The notes beneath the pieces are model-generated. The model ran no database searches. It was not told the origin of the DNA and was given only the letters and a program-made list of their open reading frames with translations. Positions 48,233-57,246 of a stretch of 64,000 nt of DNA are shown here, piece by piece. Position numbers and translations under genes: made by a program. Source of the DNA: Pleomorphovibrio marinus (lineage in GTDB: Bacteria > Bacteroidota > Bacteroidia > Cytophagales > Cyclobacteriaceae). The stretch is taken from NCBI RefSeq assembly GCF_003347495.1, contig NZ_QCXY01000007.1, positions 62,001 through 126,000 of the forward strand. Reading direction: 5' to 3'. Each line of letters starts with the position of its first letter. The stretch's first letter is position 1.

Positions 48233-50680
48233 ATGGAAAACTTGGATTTGTCAAAGTTTGAGGAGCAGGAGAAGCCAATAGATATAAAATACTATATCAT
48301 CAAATACTCGAGGTATTGGCCTTTGTATCTGCTTTTCATTGCAGTGGGTGTGGTTGGTATTTTTCTTTTTCACAGGTACACCGTTGAGCTTTTTGAGGTG
48401 AAGGGCAGTGTGATGATTAAAACCAACGCCTCCCCCGAGGTGAGGGTGTTGGACAGGTCCAATATTTTTTCCTCAGGAGAAAATCTGACCAATGACATAC
48501 TCTTGTTTTCTTCCAAACAGTTGGCTGAGGATGCACTTAAAAAAGTGCATTTTGATGTCACCTATTATGCCGCAACCAACATCAAAGAGATAGAGCTCTA
48601 TAAAAACAGCCCGGTATTGGTGGAGGTGGACTGGAATTATCCCCAAGTAGAGGGAAAAAAGATTGGAATAGAAATCCTTTCCGAAGATGAGTACAGACTG
48701 GGGAAGGTTGATAGCCAGATTTTTGATTGGTGGAATTTCGGTGATGGGGGCAGTGATATAGATCTAGATATTTTTGAGGGCATACATACTTTTGGGAAGG
48801 AAGTAACAGGCAGCAAGTCCAAGTTTACGGTACATCTGTCCAACCCTTCCAGAATTGGAGACGAAGTGAGTTTTAAGCTTAGTCACCCCAGTTCGCTAGT
48901 AGACCAGTATGCGAGAGCCATTCAGGTAAAGCCTATGATCAACTACGGCTCCGTCTTGGAAGTGAGTATGGTCACCAAAGTGGTAGATAAAGGCAGCGAT
49001 TACGTAAATGCTTTGATGGATGCATTCTTGGAACATGACCTTCGGGAAAAGAACAGAATATCCGAAAATGCACTTAGGTTTATCGAAGAACAACTTTTTA
49101 TTGTAGAGGACTCCTTGAACTCAGTGGAAAGGAGGATGCAGCAGTTTAAAGTCTCCAACAAATTATTGGACGTAAATGCTGAGTTTGGTGGGGTATTGGG
49201 AAATATACGTTCCCTAGAGGAAAACATTCAGGCCATTGATTTTGAGCTTTCCTATTACAGAACTTTGCGGGACTACCTGATGCGTAAAGGAAGAAACTTT
49301 GAAGAAGTCGTGGCTCCTTCAGTGGTAGGCATAGCAGATGGGCTATTGAATGATTTGATACAGCAGCTGGTGCAACTTTCCTTGGAGCGCAGAAAGCTTT
49401 TGTCAAAAGTCCATGAAACCCATCCCGATCTAATTGTTGTGGACCAGCAAATTAACAGGCTACGGGATAATATTTTTGAAAATATTGAAAACCTGATCGA
49501 AAATACGGAGGTGCGAAAAAGGGAAAATACCGAAAAATTAAGCACCTACGACCGTCAGTTTGCAAACTTGCCACAGGCAGAATCCAGTTACTCCAATATT
49601 TTCAGGGAATTTAAACTTAGAGAGAACCTTTATACCTACCTGCTTGAAAAGCGGGCAGAGGCTGGAATAGCGAAGGCTTCCAACGTTTCGGATAATTCCA
49701 TTGTGGATTATGCTAAAAGGGGAAATCTCATTTTCCCGAAAAAGCTGCAAAATTATACCTACGCCGTGGGCCTTGGTTTTTTCATTCCCTTTGGCTTTCT
49801 TTTACTGTACCATTATCTGAACAACCGTGTTATGGATCAGATACAGCTTAAAAACATTTTGAAAATTCCAATTTTAGGTACTATAGGTTATAGTGAAAAA
49901 GGAACCAACCTTTTGGTGGCGGATCATCCCAGGGCACTTGCTTCTGAGTCTTTTCGTTCGTTAAGATCTGCACTTTTCTATATTGCCAGTGAAAAAAAAT
50001 GCAAAATAATCCTTGTGACATCCAGTATTTCTGGGGAAGGTAAAACTTTTATCAGCATCAATGTGGCCTCAGCCATGGCACTAAGTGGTAAAAAGACCTG
50101 TCTGATGGGGTTTGATCTTCGAAAACCAAAATTGTCTAACTACATGGAGGTTTCTAACAAGAAGGGGCTTTCCACCTTTTTGGTGGACAAGCACAGCGCA
50201 GAAGAGATCGTATTGCCCACTAAATATGATAACCTCTACATTGTACCTTCAGGGCCTGTGCCCCCAAATCCCTCCGAGTTGTTGTTGAAGAACAAATTGG
50301 GGGATTTTATGGCCAAATTGGAAAGTGAATTTGATATCATAGTGATGGATTGTCCACCAGTGGGCTTGGTTTCAGAAACCATGGACTTGCTCCGGTTTTC
50401 GGACGTAAACCTTTATATAGTAAGGCATGATTTTACGCACAGAAACCACCTGCTCATGATCAATGATCTGTATGCCAGCGACCAGGTGAGGAATTTCTAT
50501 GCCATTTTCAACGGGATGAAAAGAGGAGGGGACACCTATGATTTTGGTGGATATAATTATGGGTATGGCTACAGCTATTCCTATATGCAGAAAAACAAAT
50601 ACAGCGGAAGTTATTATGAGGAGGAGGCAGACTTTAAATCAGGTTGGTTAAAAAAAATAATTTCTAAATTTAGGGTTTAG
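48233..50680 (+). CDS. Wzc-like polysaccharide co-polymerase with tyrosine kinase domain
   Basis: An 815-residue inner-membrane protein that controls chain length and works with Wza. Two membrane helices (about residues 33-52 and 505-525) enclose a Wzz domain and a coiled coil (about 270-460). The C-terminal BY-kinase has Walker A SGEGKTF near 602, A' motif MGFDLRKP near 624 and Walker B IIVMDCPP near 703. The tail is Tyr-rich (YNYGYGYSYSY near 768-778), the site of autophosphorylation. It lies 9 bases before rfbB. Confidence 0.92.
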   Translation: MENLDLSKFEEQEKPIDIKYYIIKYSRYWPLYLLFIAVGVVGIFLFHRYTVELFEVKGSVMIKTNASPEVRVLDRSNIFSSGENLTNDILLFSSKQLAEDALKKVHFDVTYYAATNIKEIELYKNSPVLVEVDWNYPQVEGKKIGIEILSEDEYRLGKVDSQIFDWWNFGDGGSDIDLDIFEGIHTFGKEVTGSKSKFTVHLSNPSRIGDEVSFKLSHPSSLVDQYARAIQVKPMINYGSVLEVSMVTKVVDKGSDYVNALMDAFLEHDLREKNRISENALRFIEEQLFIVEDSLNSVERRMQQFKVSNKLLDVNAEFGGVLGNIRSLEENIQAIDFELSYYRTLRDYLMRKGRNFEEVVAPSVVGIADGLLNDLIQQLVQLSLERRKLLSKVHETHPDLIVVDQQINRLRDNIFENIENLIENTEVRKRENTEKLSTYDRQFANLPQAESSYSNIFREFKLRENLYTYLLEKRAEAGIAKASNVSDNSIVDYAKRGNLIFPKKLQNYTYAVGLGFFIPFGFLLLYHYLNNRVMDQIQLKNILKIPILGTIGYSEKGTNLLVADHPRALASESFRSLRSALFYIASEKKCKIILVTSSISGEGKTFISINVASAMALSGKKTCLMGFDLRKPKLSNYMEVSNKKGLSTFLVDKHSAEEIVLPTKYDNLYIVPSGPVPPNPSELLLKNKLGDFMAKLESEFDIIVMDCPPVGLVSETMDLLRFSDVNLYIVRHDFTHRNHLLMINDLYASDQVRNFYAIFNGMKRGGDTYDFGGYNYGYGYSYSYMQKNKYSGSYYEEEADFKSGWLKKIISKFRV

Positions 50681-50689
50681 TATAAAGAC

Positions 50690-51736
50690 ATGGAAAAATC
50701 GATATTGATAACTGGAGGGGCTGGGTTTATTGGCTCCCACGTGGTAAGGCTTTTTGTGAACAAATACCCAGATTACAGAATTGTGAATTTGGACTGTCTC
50801 ACCTACGCTGGCAATTTGGAAAACCTTGCTGACCTGGAGGATAAAAAAAATTACCATTTTGCAAAAGTAGATATTTTGGAGGAGATGGCCCTAGAAAAGG
50901 TGTTTAATGATTATCAGATCACCGACGTAATACATCTTGCCGCTGAATCCCATGTAGACCGATCCATTACCGACCCTTTAGCCTTTGTGAAAACCAATGT
51001 GCTGGGCACTGTTAATTTATTGAATGCGGCAAAAACCTTTTGGAAAAACCTGGAGGGACATCTTTTCTATCACGTATCCACCGACGAGGTATATGGTTCC
51101 TTACCGGAGGATGGGTATTTCCTCGAAACCACACCCTATGACCCACAATCCCCTTATTCTGCCTCTAAAGCAAGTTCCGACCATTTTGTAAGGGCCTATG
51201 CCAATACCTATGGGCTTAGGACCGTGATTTCCAATTGCTCCAATAATTATGGCCCTAACCAGTTTCCCGAAAAACTGATTCCCTTGGTTATCCATAATAT
51301 CAAAAACCACAAATCCCTTCCTGTATATGGAAAAGGGGAGAATGTAAGGGACTGGCTTTATGTGGAAGACCATGCGGTGGCCATTGATTTGGTCTTCCAT
51401 AGGGGTAAGCTAAATCATACCTACAATATTGGAGGCTTTAATGAATGGAAAAATATCGATATAGTTAAATTACTGTGTAAGCTGATGGACCAAAAGCTAA
51501 ACAGGGAACCTGGAGCCTCGGAAAAATTGATCACCTTCGTTAAAGACAGGGCTGGCCATGACCTGAGATACGCCATAGACGCCGGAAAAATACATAAGGA
51601 ATTAGGGTGGAAACCAAGCGTGACGTTTGAGCAGGGAATAGAAAAAACCATCGATTGGTACCTCAAAAATGAGGATTGGTTGGAAAGCGTTACTTCAGGG
51701 GATTATCAGAAATATTACCAACAACACTACGGATAG
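50690..51736 (+). CDS. rfbB: dTDP-glucose 4,6-dehydratase
   Basis: A 348-residue short-chain dehydrogenase-type enzyme converting dTDP-glucose to dTDP-4-keto-6-deoxyglucose for rhamnose or related sugars. The NAD site [15 protein letters not shown] is at about 6-20. [21 protein letters not shown] and [15 protein letters not shown] (catalytic YxxxK) follow, then [15 protein letters not shown] and RDWLYVEDH. The other dTDP-rhamnose genes (rfbA, rfbC, rfbD) are not in the window. thyA follows after 7 bases. Confidence 0.93.
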   Translation: MEKSILITGGAGFIGSHVVRLFVNKYPDYRIVNLDCLTYAGNLENLADLEDKKNYHFAKVDILEEMALEKVFNDYQITDVIHLAAESHVDRSITDPLAFVKTNVLGTVNLLNAAKTFWKNLEGHLFYHVSTDEVYGSLPEDGYFLETTPYDPQSPYSASKASSDHFVRAYANTYGLRTVISNCSNNYGPNQFPEKLIPLVIHNIKNHKSLPVYGKGENVRDWLYVEDHAVAIDLVFHRGKLNHTYNIGGFNEWKNIDIVKLLCKLMDQKLNREPGASEKLITFVKDRAGHDLRYAIDAGKIHKELGWKPSVTFEQGIEKTIDWYLKNEDWLESVTSGDYQKYYQQHYG

Positions 51737-51743
51737 ACTTAAC

Positions 51744-52538
51744 ATGAGACAATACCACCAACTAATGCACCATATTCTGGAAAATGGTGTAACTAAAAAT
51801 GACAGGACAGGAACAGGCACTAAATCGGTTTTTGGGTACCAAATGAGGTTCGACCTTTCTGAAGGTTTCCCTTTGGTGACCACCAAGAAGTGCCACACAA
51901 GATCCATCATCCACGAGCTACTTTGGTTTTTAAATGGGGAGACCAACGTCCAATACCTCAAACAAAACAAGGTTTCCATTTGGGATGAATGGGCCGATGA
52001 TAATGGGGATTTGGGGCCGGTTTATGGATACCAATGGAGGCATTGGCCAGATGGAAAGGGAGGAGAGATAGATCAAATAAAAAACTTGATTCACCAAATC
52101 AAAACTAACCCGAATTCCAGAAGGTTGATCGTTTCGGCCTGGAATGTTGCGGATGTAGACGCGATGGCCCTACCACCCTGCCATTTGCTATTTCAGTTTT
52201 ATGTAGCAGAAGGCAGGCTCTCTTGTCAGCTTTATCAGCGGAGTGCAGACGTATTCCTTGGCGTTCCCTTTAACATTGCCTCTTATGCGCTTCTCTTGTG
52301 CATGATTGCGCAGGTTTGCGAATTGGCTCCCGGTGAATTTGTGCATACCTTCGGGGATGCGCATCTTTATCTCAATCACCTGGACCAAGCCAAACTCCAA
52401 CTTTCCAGGGAGTGTAGAAAACTGCCTACTCTTTATCTCAACCCCTCTGTTAAGGACATTTTTGCATTTAGGTTCGAGGATATCCAAATTAAGGATTATG
52501 ACCCTCATCCTCATATCAAGGCCGAAGTTTCGGTGTAG
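51744..52538 (+). CDS. thyA: Thymidylate synthase
   Basis: A 264-residue enzyme making dTMP from dUMP and methylene-tetrahydrofolate. Typical motifs: [13 protein letters not shown] near residue 20, [10 protein letters not shown], the active-site Cys in [12 protein letters not shown] (C146), [17 protein letters not shown] and HLYLNHLDQ. Length fits E. coli ThyA. The in-frame start at 51669 overlaps rfbB and adds unrelated residues, so ATG 51744 is used. No dihydrofolate reductase gene follows. The 3' end overlaps the convergent aminotransferase by 23 bases. Confidence 0.95.
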   Translation: MRQYHQLMHHILENGVTKNDRTGTGTKSVFGYQMRFDLSEGFPLVTTKKCHTRSIIHELLWFLNGETNVQYLKQNKVSIWDEWADDNGDLGPVYGYQWRHWPDGKGGEIDQIKNLIHQIKTNPNSRRLIVSAWNVADVDAMALPPCHLLFQFYVAEGRLSCQLYQRSADVFLGVPFNIASYALLLCMIAQVCELAPGEFVHTFGDAHLYLNHLDQAKLQLSRECRKLPTLYLNPSVKDIFAFRFEDIQIKDYDPHPHIKAEVSV

Positions 52539-53361
52539 GTGGCTTGGGAAATAAGGAGGCAATATCCTCCAGGCCCCCCGTTTTAAAGCTTTTTCCTTCT
52601 ATAGACTGAATGTAGGAGAGGCCACTGATATTGGTAGTAAAAACCCTTTCGGCCTCCATTATTTCTTTTGGCAAAAAGGACCCCTCCACCATATCGTATT
52701 TTAATTGGGAGGCTTGGGCAAGGATCACCGACCTTCCCACACCCATGATGGCGTGGTGTTTCAGGTCTGGAGTAAAAAGCTTGTTGCCCTTCTGCCAAAA
52801 AAGATTGGAGCTTCCTGCCTCACTGATAAAACCATGCTCATCTAGCAGAATTACCTCGTCCATGGAAAGCTTTACCCTTTCCCTGTTAGCCATTACATAG
52901 GGCAAGGCATTTAGGGTTTTGCAATTTGCCCAGGGACTGGGGTAGAGTTTGATCTTATCGCTAATAAATGCTTTGGATTTAATAGTGGGGGAGGGCACAA
53001 ATTCTTGTAGGTATAGGCTTTCCTCTGCCTTGTCCGAAAGGGGCGTATATTTGCCCAGTCCTTCTCTGTATATATTCCACCTTATCCTCAAGGGGAGATT
53101 GGCTCCTGAAGTAACCTTGGTTTTAATAAGGCTTTCCAACTGTACAATGGTGGAAATACCCTCCTCCGAAATCCCCAATGCATTCAGCCCAAAATGGAGC
53201 CTATCCATGTGATGATGGCCATTTAGGATACTGCCTTTCTGGAAAACCATGGTTTCAAAGAGCCCATCCCCGAAAAAAGATGCACGGCTTGGGGGTTGGG
53301 AAAGGCCTTTGAAAGTTCCATCCACTTCTTTGGTAAAATATACTGTTTCAAATTCGGACAT
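52516..53361 (-). CDS. Class IV aminotransferase / 4-amino-4-deoxychorismate lyase-like protein
   Basis: A 281-residue fold-type IV PLP enzyme. The PLP lysine lies in [16 protein letters not shown] (near residue 148), and EAGSSNLFW (about 184-192) plus [13 protein letters not shown] near the end are family motifs. The N-terminal [12 protein letters not shown] is closer to PabC (aminodeoxychorismate lyase, folate synthesis) than to branched-chain aminotransferases. A folate role would fit next to thyA, but the genes are convergent, so this is only suggestive. Confidence 0.8.
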   Translation of the reverse strand: MSEFETVYFTKEVDGTFKGLSQPPSRASFFGDGLFETMVFQKGSILNGHHHMDRLHFGLNALGISEEGISTIVQLESLIKTKVTSGANLPLRIRWNIYREGLGKYTPLSDKAEESLYLQEFVPSPTIKSKAFISDKIKLYPSPWANCKTLNALPYVMANRERVKLSMDEVILLDEHGFISEAGSSNLFWQKGNKLFTPDLKHHAIMGVGRSVILAQASQLKYDMVEGSFLPKEIMEAERVFTTNISGLSYIQSIEGKSFKTGGLEDIASLFPKPPTPKLRP

Positions 53362-53563
53362 AAACTTGTTCGATTATGGACATTTTCTTGATTTGTTTAC
53401 TTTCCAATGACTTAAATTTAGTTAAAAAATGCACTATATAGGTATATTACAAGGTTTTGGGTTTAATTTTATTAAAAGTTTAGGGAAATCGTCATTTTAG
53501 CATATTATTTGAAAATAGGTAGCTTTTTCAAAAGACAATTGAAATGCGCATATACCATATCCA

Positions 53564-53815
53564 ATGAAATCGAGCCTGTCCTGACGGCAGTCAGGGCATG
53601 ACGCAAGCGACAAACGGAGGGATGATTATCGTTGCGAGATTCCCCCGAAACAAGTTCCCCGAAGCGAGTTCGGGGCAGGCAGGGGCAGGCTATATGACCG
53701 CTGAAAAAAAAATTATAAACAGATGAAATCGAGCATGAGGAGAACCTCACACTTAGGGATGATTATCAATGCGAGATTCCATGTGACCGCTGAAAAACAA
53801 TTATAAACACATGAA
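53564..53815 (+). repeat. Dispersed intergenic repeat, copy R2 (two tandem units)
   Basis: First unit 53564 to about 53723, with CTGTCCTGACGGCAGTCAGG, GATGATTATCGTTGCGAGATTC, CGAAGCGAGTTCGGGGCAGG and a closing AAATTATAAACAGATGA. Second unit to 53815 with GGATGATTATC, GCGAGATTCC and a closing AATTATAAACACATGA. It is very similar to the copy at 19729-20004. The final ATG of the repeat is the start codon of the TolC-type gene. Confidence 0.8.
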
Positions 53816-55160
53816 AATAAAATTACTTGTATTAGTTTTATTCATTAAGTTTTCATTGCTAAAAGTAGCAGTTGGCCAAGAAGTACCTGCGATTTCTTCC
53901 CTAAGTTTGCAGGAATGTTTGGAAATAGCATTGGAAAACAACCTCAACCTTCGGCGTGCAAACCTAAGCCTAGAATCCGTAGAGGCAGGGCTTTTGGAAG
54001 CAAAAGGCCAAATGTTGCCCTCATTTTCTACTGGCATTTCTTCTGGGTTTAGGTGGGGAAGATCCATTAACCCCGTTACCAATTTATTTGAAACCAGAAG
54101 AATTGGAAACGTAAACGTATCAGCCAGTGCAAATCTCCCTATTTATACTGGGAGGCAGATTCAAAACCGAATCAAACAATCAGAAGTGGACTTGCAGTCC
54201 AACAGGTTGACCGTAGAGGCCACGGAGAACGACATCAGTCTCAATGCCATAAATTTATTTATCAATGTGGCTTTTGCCAAAGAACAGCTTAATATCGCCG
54301 ATAATCAGCTTAACACCATTGAGGCACAACTTGCTATTACCAATAGCAGGGTACAGGCTGGTGGATTACCTATGGCAGAGTTGTTGGAAATACAGGCCCA
54401 GAGGGCTACTTCTGAACTAGAGGTCATCAATGCCAGAAATAATTTTAGGATTGCCCGTCTGAACTTGTCCCAGTTTTTGATGATTCCCTTTTCCGATGAA
54501 TTCGGCATATCCATTCCAGAGGTGGAATTAGAAAACCTGGAATTGGGAGTTTCCAGTGTGGAAGAAATTTACAGCGAGGCCTTATCCCATCTTCCCCAGA
54601 TAAGAGCGGCTGAATTGGAGGTGGAAAGCGCCGAATATGGGATTAAAATTGCCCAAGGCGCCTATTACCCAACTTTGGGGATCAATGCCAATGTATTTTC
54701 CAATTACGTGGATCAGGCAGCCCTCGGCCCAGTGGATCCGGTATTTCGGCAATTCGAGAATAATATTTCCCAAACGGTGAATATGGCCTTGAATATACCG
54801 ATTTTTTCAAATTTCCGAAACAGGGCTGGATTACAGAGGGCCAGGGTGCAGAAACGTATTAGTGAAGTTGCAGATTTGGAAACAAGAAACCAATTGAGGC
54901 AAGACATAGAAACAGCTTATACCTCTGCTTATGCCGCCAGACAATCCTTCAACAGTTCAGAATTAAGGGTGGAAGCCCTTAAAGAGGCTTTTAGGATGTC
55001 CCAGCAGCGATTTGAGGTAGGCGCAATAAATGCTACAGATTACCAAATAGCTCAAAATAATTTATTTAATGCGGAGGCTGATTTATTAACAGCTAAGTAT
55101 GAGTATGTGTTTAGAATGAAAGTATTAGATTTTTACCTAGGCAAACCTCTAACCTTGTAA
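53811..55160 (+). CDS. TolC-family outer-membrane efflux protein
   Basis: A 449-residue protein with a signal peptide (about residues 1-23) and two OEP repeats of long helices and short barrel strands. The first starts at LSLQECLEIALENNLNLRRANL and includes GFRWGRSINP. The second includes EALSHLPQIRAAELEVESAEYGIKIAQGAYYPTLG and later QRFEVGAINATDYQIAQNNLFNAEADLLTAKYEYVFRMKVLDFYLG. It forms the outer-membrane channel of a tripartite pump. Its start codon is the last ATG of the repeat directly upstream. The adaptor gene follows after 15 bases; no pump gene follows. Confidence 0.9.
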   Translation: MKIKLLVLVLFIKFSLLKVAVGQEVPAISSLSLQECLEIALENNLNLRRANLSLESVEAGLLEAKGQMLPSFSTGISSGFRWGRSINPVTNLFETRRIGNVNVSASANLPIYTGRQIQNRIKQSEVDLQSNRLTVEATENDISLNAINLFINVAFAKEQLNIADNQLNTIEAQLAITNSRVQAGGLPMAELLEIQAQRATSELEVINARNNFRIARLNLSQFLMIPFSDEFGISIPEVELENLELGVSSVEEIYSEALSHLPQIRAAELEVESAEYGIKIAQGAYYPTLGINANVFSNYVDQAALGPVDPVFRQFENNISQTVNMALNIPIFSNFRNRAGLQRARVQKRISEVADLETRNQLRQDIETAYTSAYAARQSFNSSELRVEALKEAFRMSQQRFEVGAINATDYQIAQNNLFNAEADLLTAKYEYVFRMKVLDFYLGKPLTL

Positions 55161-55175
55161 TATAAAGTATCACTG

Positions 55176-56465
55176 ATGGCTAAGAAAAACTCGAAAAAAC
55201 TCCTATATGTTTTGATAGGAATAGTGCTTTTGTTGACAATAGGAATAGTAGTGGCCCGAAAAGCTGGGTGGATAGGTGGCGTTCTGGAACTGGAGGTGGA
55301 AGTGGAAAAAGCTGGAACCAAGGATATAGTAGAAAAGGTAAATGCCTCTGGGGTAATCCAGCCTGAAATAGAAATAAACCTGAGCCCGGATGTAGCGGGG
55401 GAGATCATAGAGCTAAACGTGGCCGAAGGGGACTCTGTTAGGGTTGGGGACTTGTTGGTGAAAATCCGGCCCGATAATTTCATTTCTGCCCTGGATAGGG
55501 CAAAAGCTACCTTAAATCAGCAAATGGCCAATTTGGCACAGTCCAAGGCTTCCTTGAAAAGAGCTGAGGCACAATTTACACGGGCAGAGCTTGAGTTTCG
55601 GAGAAATCAAAAACTTTATGAGGATAAGGTGATTTCCGACGCTGATTTTGAACAGGCCGATGCCAACTACCTTACAGCACAAAATGATTTAGAGGCAGCC
55701 GAACAAACCGTCTTGGCAGCTGGATATGTGGTGAAAAGTGCCCAAGCCACAGTGGATGAAGCGGCCGAGAACCTAAGGCTTACCAATGTATATGCACCCA
55801 CCTATGGGATTGTTTCCAAGTTATTGGTAGAGAAAGGGGAAAGGGTAGTGGGTACTGCCCAAATGGCGGGTACAGAGATGATTCGGATTGCCGACCTGTC
55901 CAGAATGGAAGTAAGGGTGAATGTGAATGAAAATGATATCGTAAGGTTGTCCATTTTGGATACCACAATCATTGAAGTGGATTCCTATGCCTTCATGGAT
56001 AAGAAGTTCAAGGGTGTGGTAACCTCTATTGCCAATTCAGCCAATGAAAAGGCAAACCCAGATGCAGTAACCGAATTCGAGGTTAAGATTCGGATACTCA
56101 ATGATTCTTACCAGGATTTGATCAGTGCCAGAAACCCATTTCCGTTCCGACCAGGAATGACCGCAAGCGTGGAAATCATTACAGAGCAAAAAAACAATGT
56201 TTTGTCTGTTCCATTGTCGGCAGTAACCACCCGAACAGTTGGTGAAAATGACGAACCCAACAATGGCAGCAAAGCTAAAGAGGTGCTTTTTGTCAATTTG
56301 GAAGGAAAGGCAATAATGAAGGAAGTAGAAACTGGAATATCTGATTTTGAATACATAGAAATTCTTAACGGGGTAGGGGAGGGAGATGAAGTTATTACAG
56401 GTCCTTATTATGTGGTTTCCAGACAGTTAGAGAACGAAAAGCCTGTTAAGAATATGAAAAAATAA
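55176..56465 (+). CDS. Periplasmic adaptor (HlyD/MacA type) of an efflux system
   Basis: A 429-residue membrane-fusion protein: one N-terminal helix (about residues 7-26), a lipoyl half at EINLSPDVAGEIIELNVAEGDSVRVGDLLVKI (about 67-97), a helical hairpin (about 108-195), then lipoyl and barrel domains (VYAPTYGIVSKLLVEKGERV, FPFRPGMTASVEI). The arrangement resembles MacA, which serves an ABC exporter (MacB). No such ABC gene is present downstream, so the pump must be encoded elsewhere. Confidence 0.9.
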   Translation: MAKKNSKKLLYVLIGIVLLLTIGIVVARKAGWIGGVLELEVEVEKAGTKDIVEKVNASGVIQPEIEINLSPDVAGEIIELNVAEGDSVRVGDLLVKIRPDNFISALDRAKATLNQQMANLAQSKASLKRAEAQFTRAELEFRRNQKLYEDKVISDADFEQADANYLTAQNDLEAAEQTVLAAGYVVKSAQATVDEAAENLRLTNVYAPTYGIVSKLLVEKGERVVGTAQMAGTEMIRIADLSRMEVRVNVNENDIVRLSILDTTIIEVDSYAFMDKKFKGVVTSIANSANEKANPDAVTEFEVKIRILNDSYQDLISARNPFPFRPGMTASVEIITEQKNNVLSVPLSAVTTRTVGENDEPNNGSKAKEVLFVNLEGKAIMKEVETGISDFEYIEILNGVGEGDEVITGPYYVVSRQLENEKPVKNMKK

Positions 56466-56469
56466 AAAA

Positions 56470-56634
56470 AATAAAAAAGGAGTCTTATAATTTATAAGAC
56501 TCCATAGTACGGGGTTTATTTTATAACTGACTATAGCTATACGAGTTTCAAAATCTAAAAAGCTTTGTAGGTCCGGTAATTATTACGCAGTTTTAATTTT
56601 GAAATCCCCGAAAGATAGAAATATTTATTGGGTT
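56470..56634 (-). ncRNA. Candidate structured small RNA
   Basis: Minus-strand transcript ending in a perfect 12-pair hairpin (GGAGTCTTATAA / TTATAAGACTCC, 56479-56503) followed by a T-run (bases 56478-56473). Upstream are two nested pairings: CGGGG/CCCCG (56606-56610 with 56510-56514) and TTTCAAAAT/ATTTTGAAA (56596-56604 with 56546-56554). A perfect -7 box TATTTTTG (56647-56640) would start it near 56634. No -33 TTG is at the usual spacing and no peptide is evident. The hairpin alone could instead be a second terminator for the His-rich gene. Confidence 0.45.
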
Positions 56635-56702
56635 TTTTCCAAAAATAAATGACTTTTCTCGGAGTTTTATACATAAACAAAATAAAAATATTTATATATT
56701 TT

Positions 56703-56742
56703 AAATAAAAAATCATCGCCTGAAAGGCTTGATTTTTTATTT
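56703..56742. terminator. Bidirectional terminator beside the His-rich gene
   Basis: AAATAAAAAATCA / TGATTTTTTATTT with an inner GCCT-GAA-AGGC hairpin. It lies 26 bases beyond the stop of the minus-strand His-rich gene and can also stop read-through from the adaptor gene. Confidence 0.75.
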
Positions 56743-56767
56743 AGCCAGCCCATTATTATTTGGTGGG

Positions 56768-57169
56768 TTAGTTGGCGATACGAGCCAGCTCATTTTCGAT
56801 GTGTTGAATCTCTTCTAGAAGCCCCATTTGTAGCGACAGGTGTTCTACTGCACTGAGGTTTGGAGCGGGATTATGGTGGTGATGGTGGTCATGATCATCC
56901 TCATGGTCGTGTTCATGCTCGAAACCGGGAACTTCTACGAAGCTTTCATCCCATTCCACTAGTCTTTCTTTAATTCTATCCAGGATTTCTTTTTCATGCT
57001 CTTCTATGTTAAGGTTCTCTATCCGTTCACCAACCCTTTCCCTTACTTTTACGGAAACCTTGTGATGTTCATAGGCCTCGTGGAGATTGGAGTCTTGTTT
57101 TTTTGATTGGCAATGGAATACTACCAATAGCGGCAAAATGGTGGAAATTAAAATACAACTGTTTCTCAT
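56768..57169 (-). CDS. His-rich secreted or lipid-anchored protein
   Basis: A 133-residue protein of no known family to me. A hydrophobic N-terminus (about residues 5-19) ends at VFHCQSK; the Cys could be a lipoprotein anchor, although His before it departs from the usual lipobox. The centre is helical and charged (VRERVGERIENLNIEEHEKE). Residues about 84-98 form a His/Asp/Glu cluster (HEHDHEDDHDHHHHH) likely to bind Zn or a similar metal, and a helical tail follows. It is divergent from a ZIP transporter 77 bases away, which suggests a metal-capture or buffering role in the periplasm. Confidence 0.7.
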   Translation of the reverse strand: MRNSCILISTILPLLVVFHCQSKKQDSNLHEAYEHHKVSVKVRERVGERIENLNIEEHEKEILDRIKERLVEWDESFVEVPGFEHEHDHEDDHDHHHHHNPAPNLSAVEHLSLQMGLLEEIQHIENELARIAN

Positions 57170-57216
57170 CGTAGCAATCTTTTCGAAAGATCAAATTTTA
57201 TCAAAATTTATTATAT

Positions 57217-57242
57217 ATGCAATTATGTTGCATGTATATTTG
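57217..57242 (+). promoter_or_regulatory. Palindromic operator overlapping the promoter of the ZIP gene
   Basis: ATGCAA-TTATG-TTGCAT (57217-57233) is a perfect 6-5-6 inverted repeat placed directly before a perfect -7 box TATATTTG (57235-57242). A protein on this site would block the promoter, as expected for a metal-responsive repressor. The regulator is not identified. Transcription would start near 57248, at the ATG 57247 or within a base or two of it. Confidence 0.6.
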
Positions 57243-57246
57243 TCCT

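Noticed and set aside
56479-56503. Hairpin after the adaptor gene as its plus-strand terminator
   Set aside because: The A-run precedes and no T-run follows on the plus strand; the polarity fits the minus strand.
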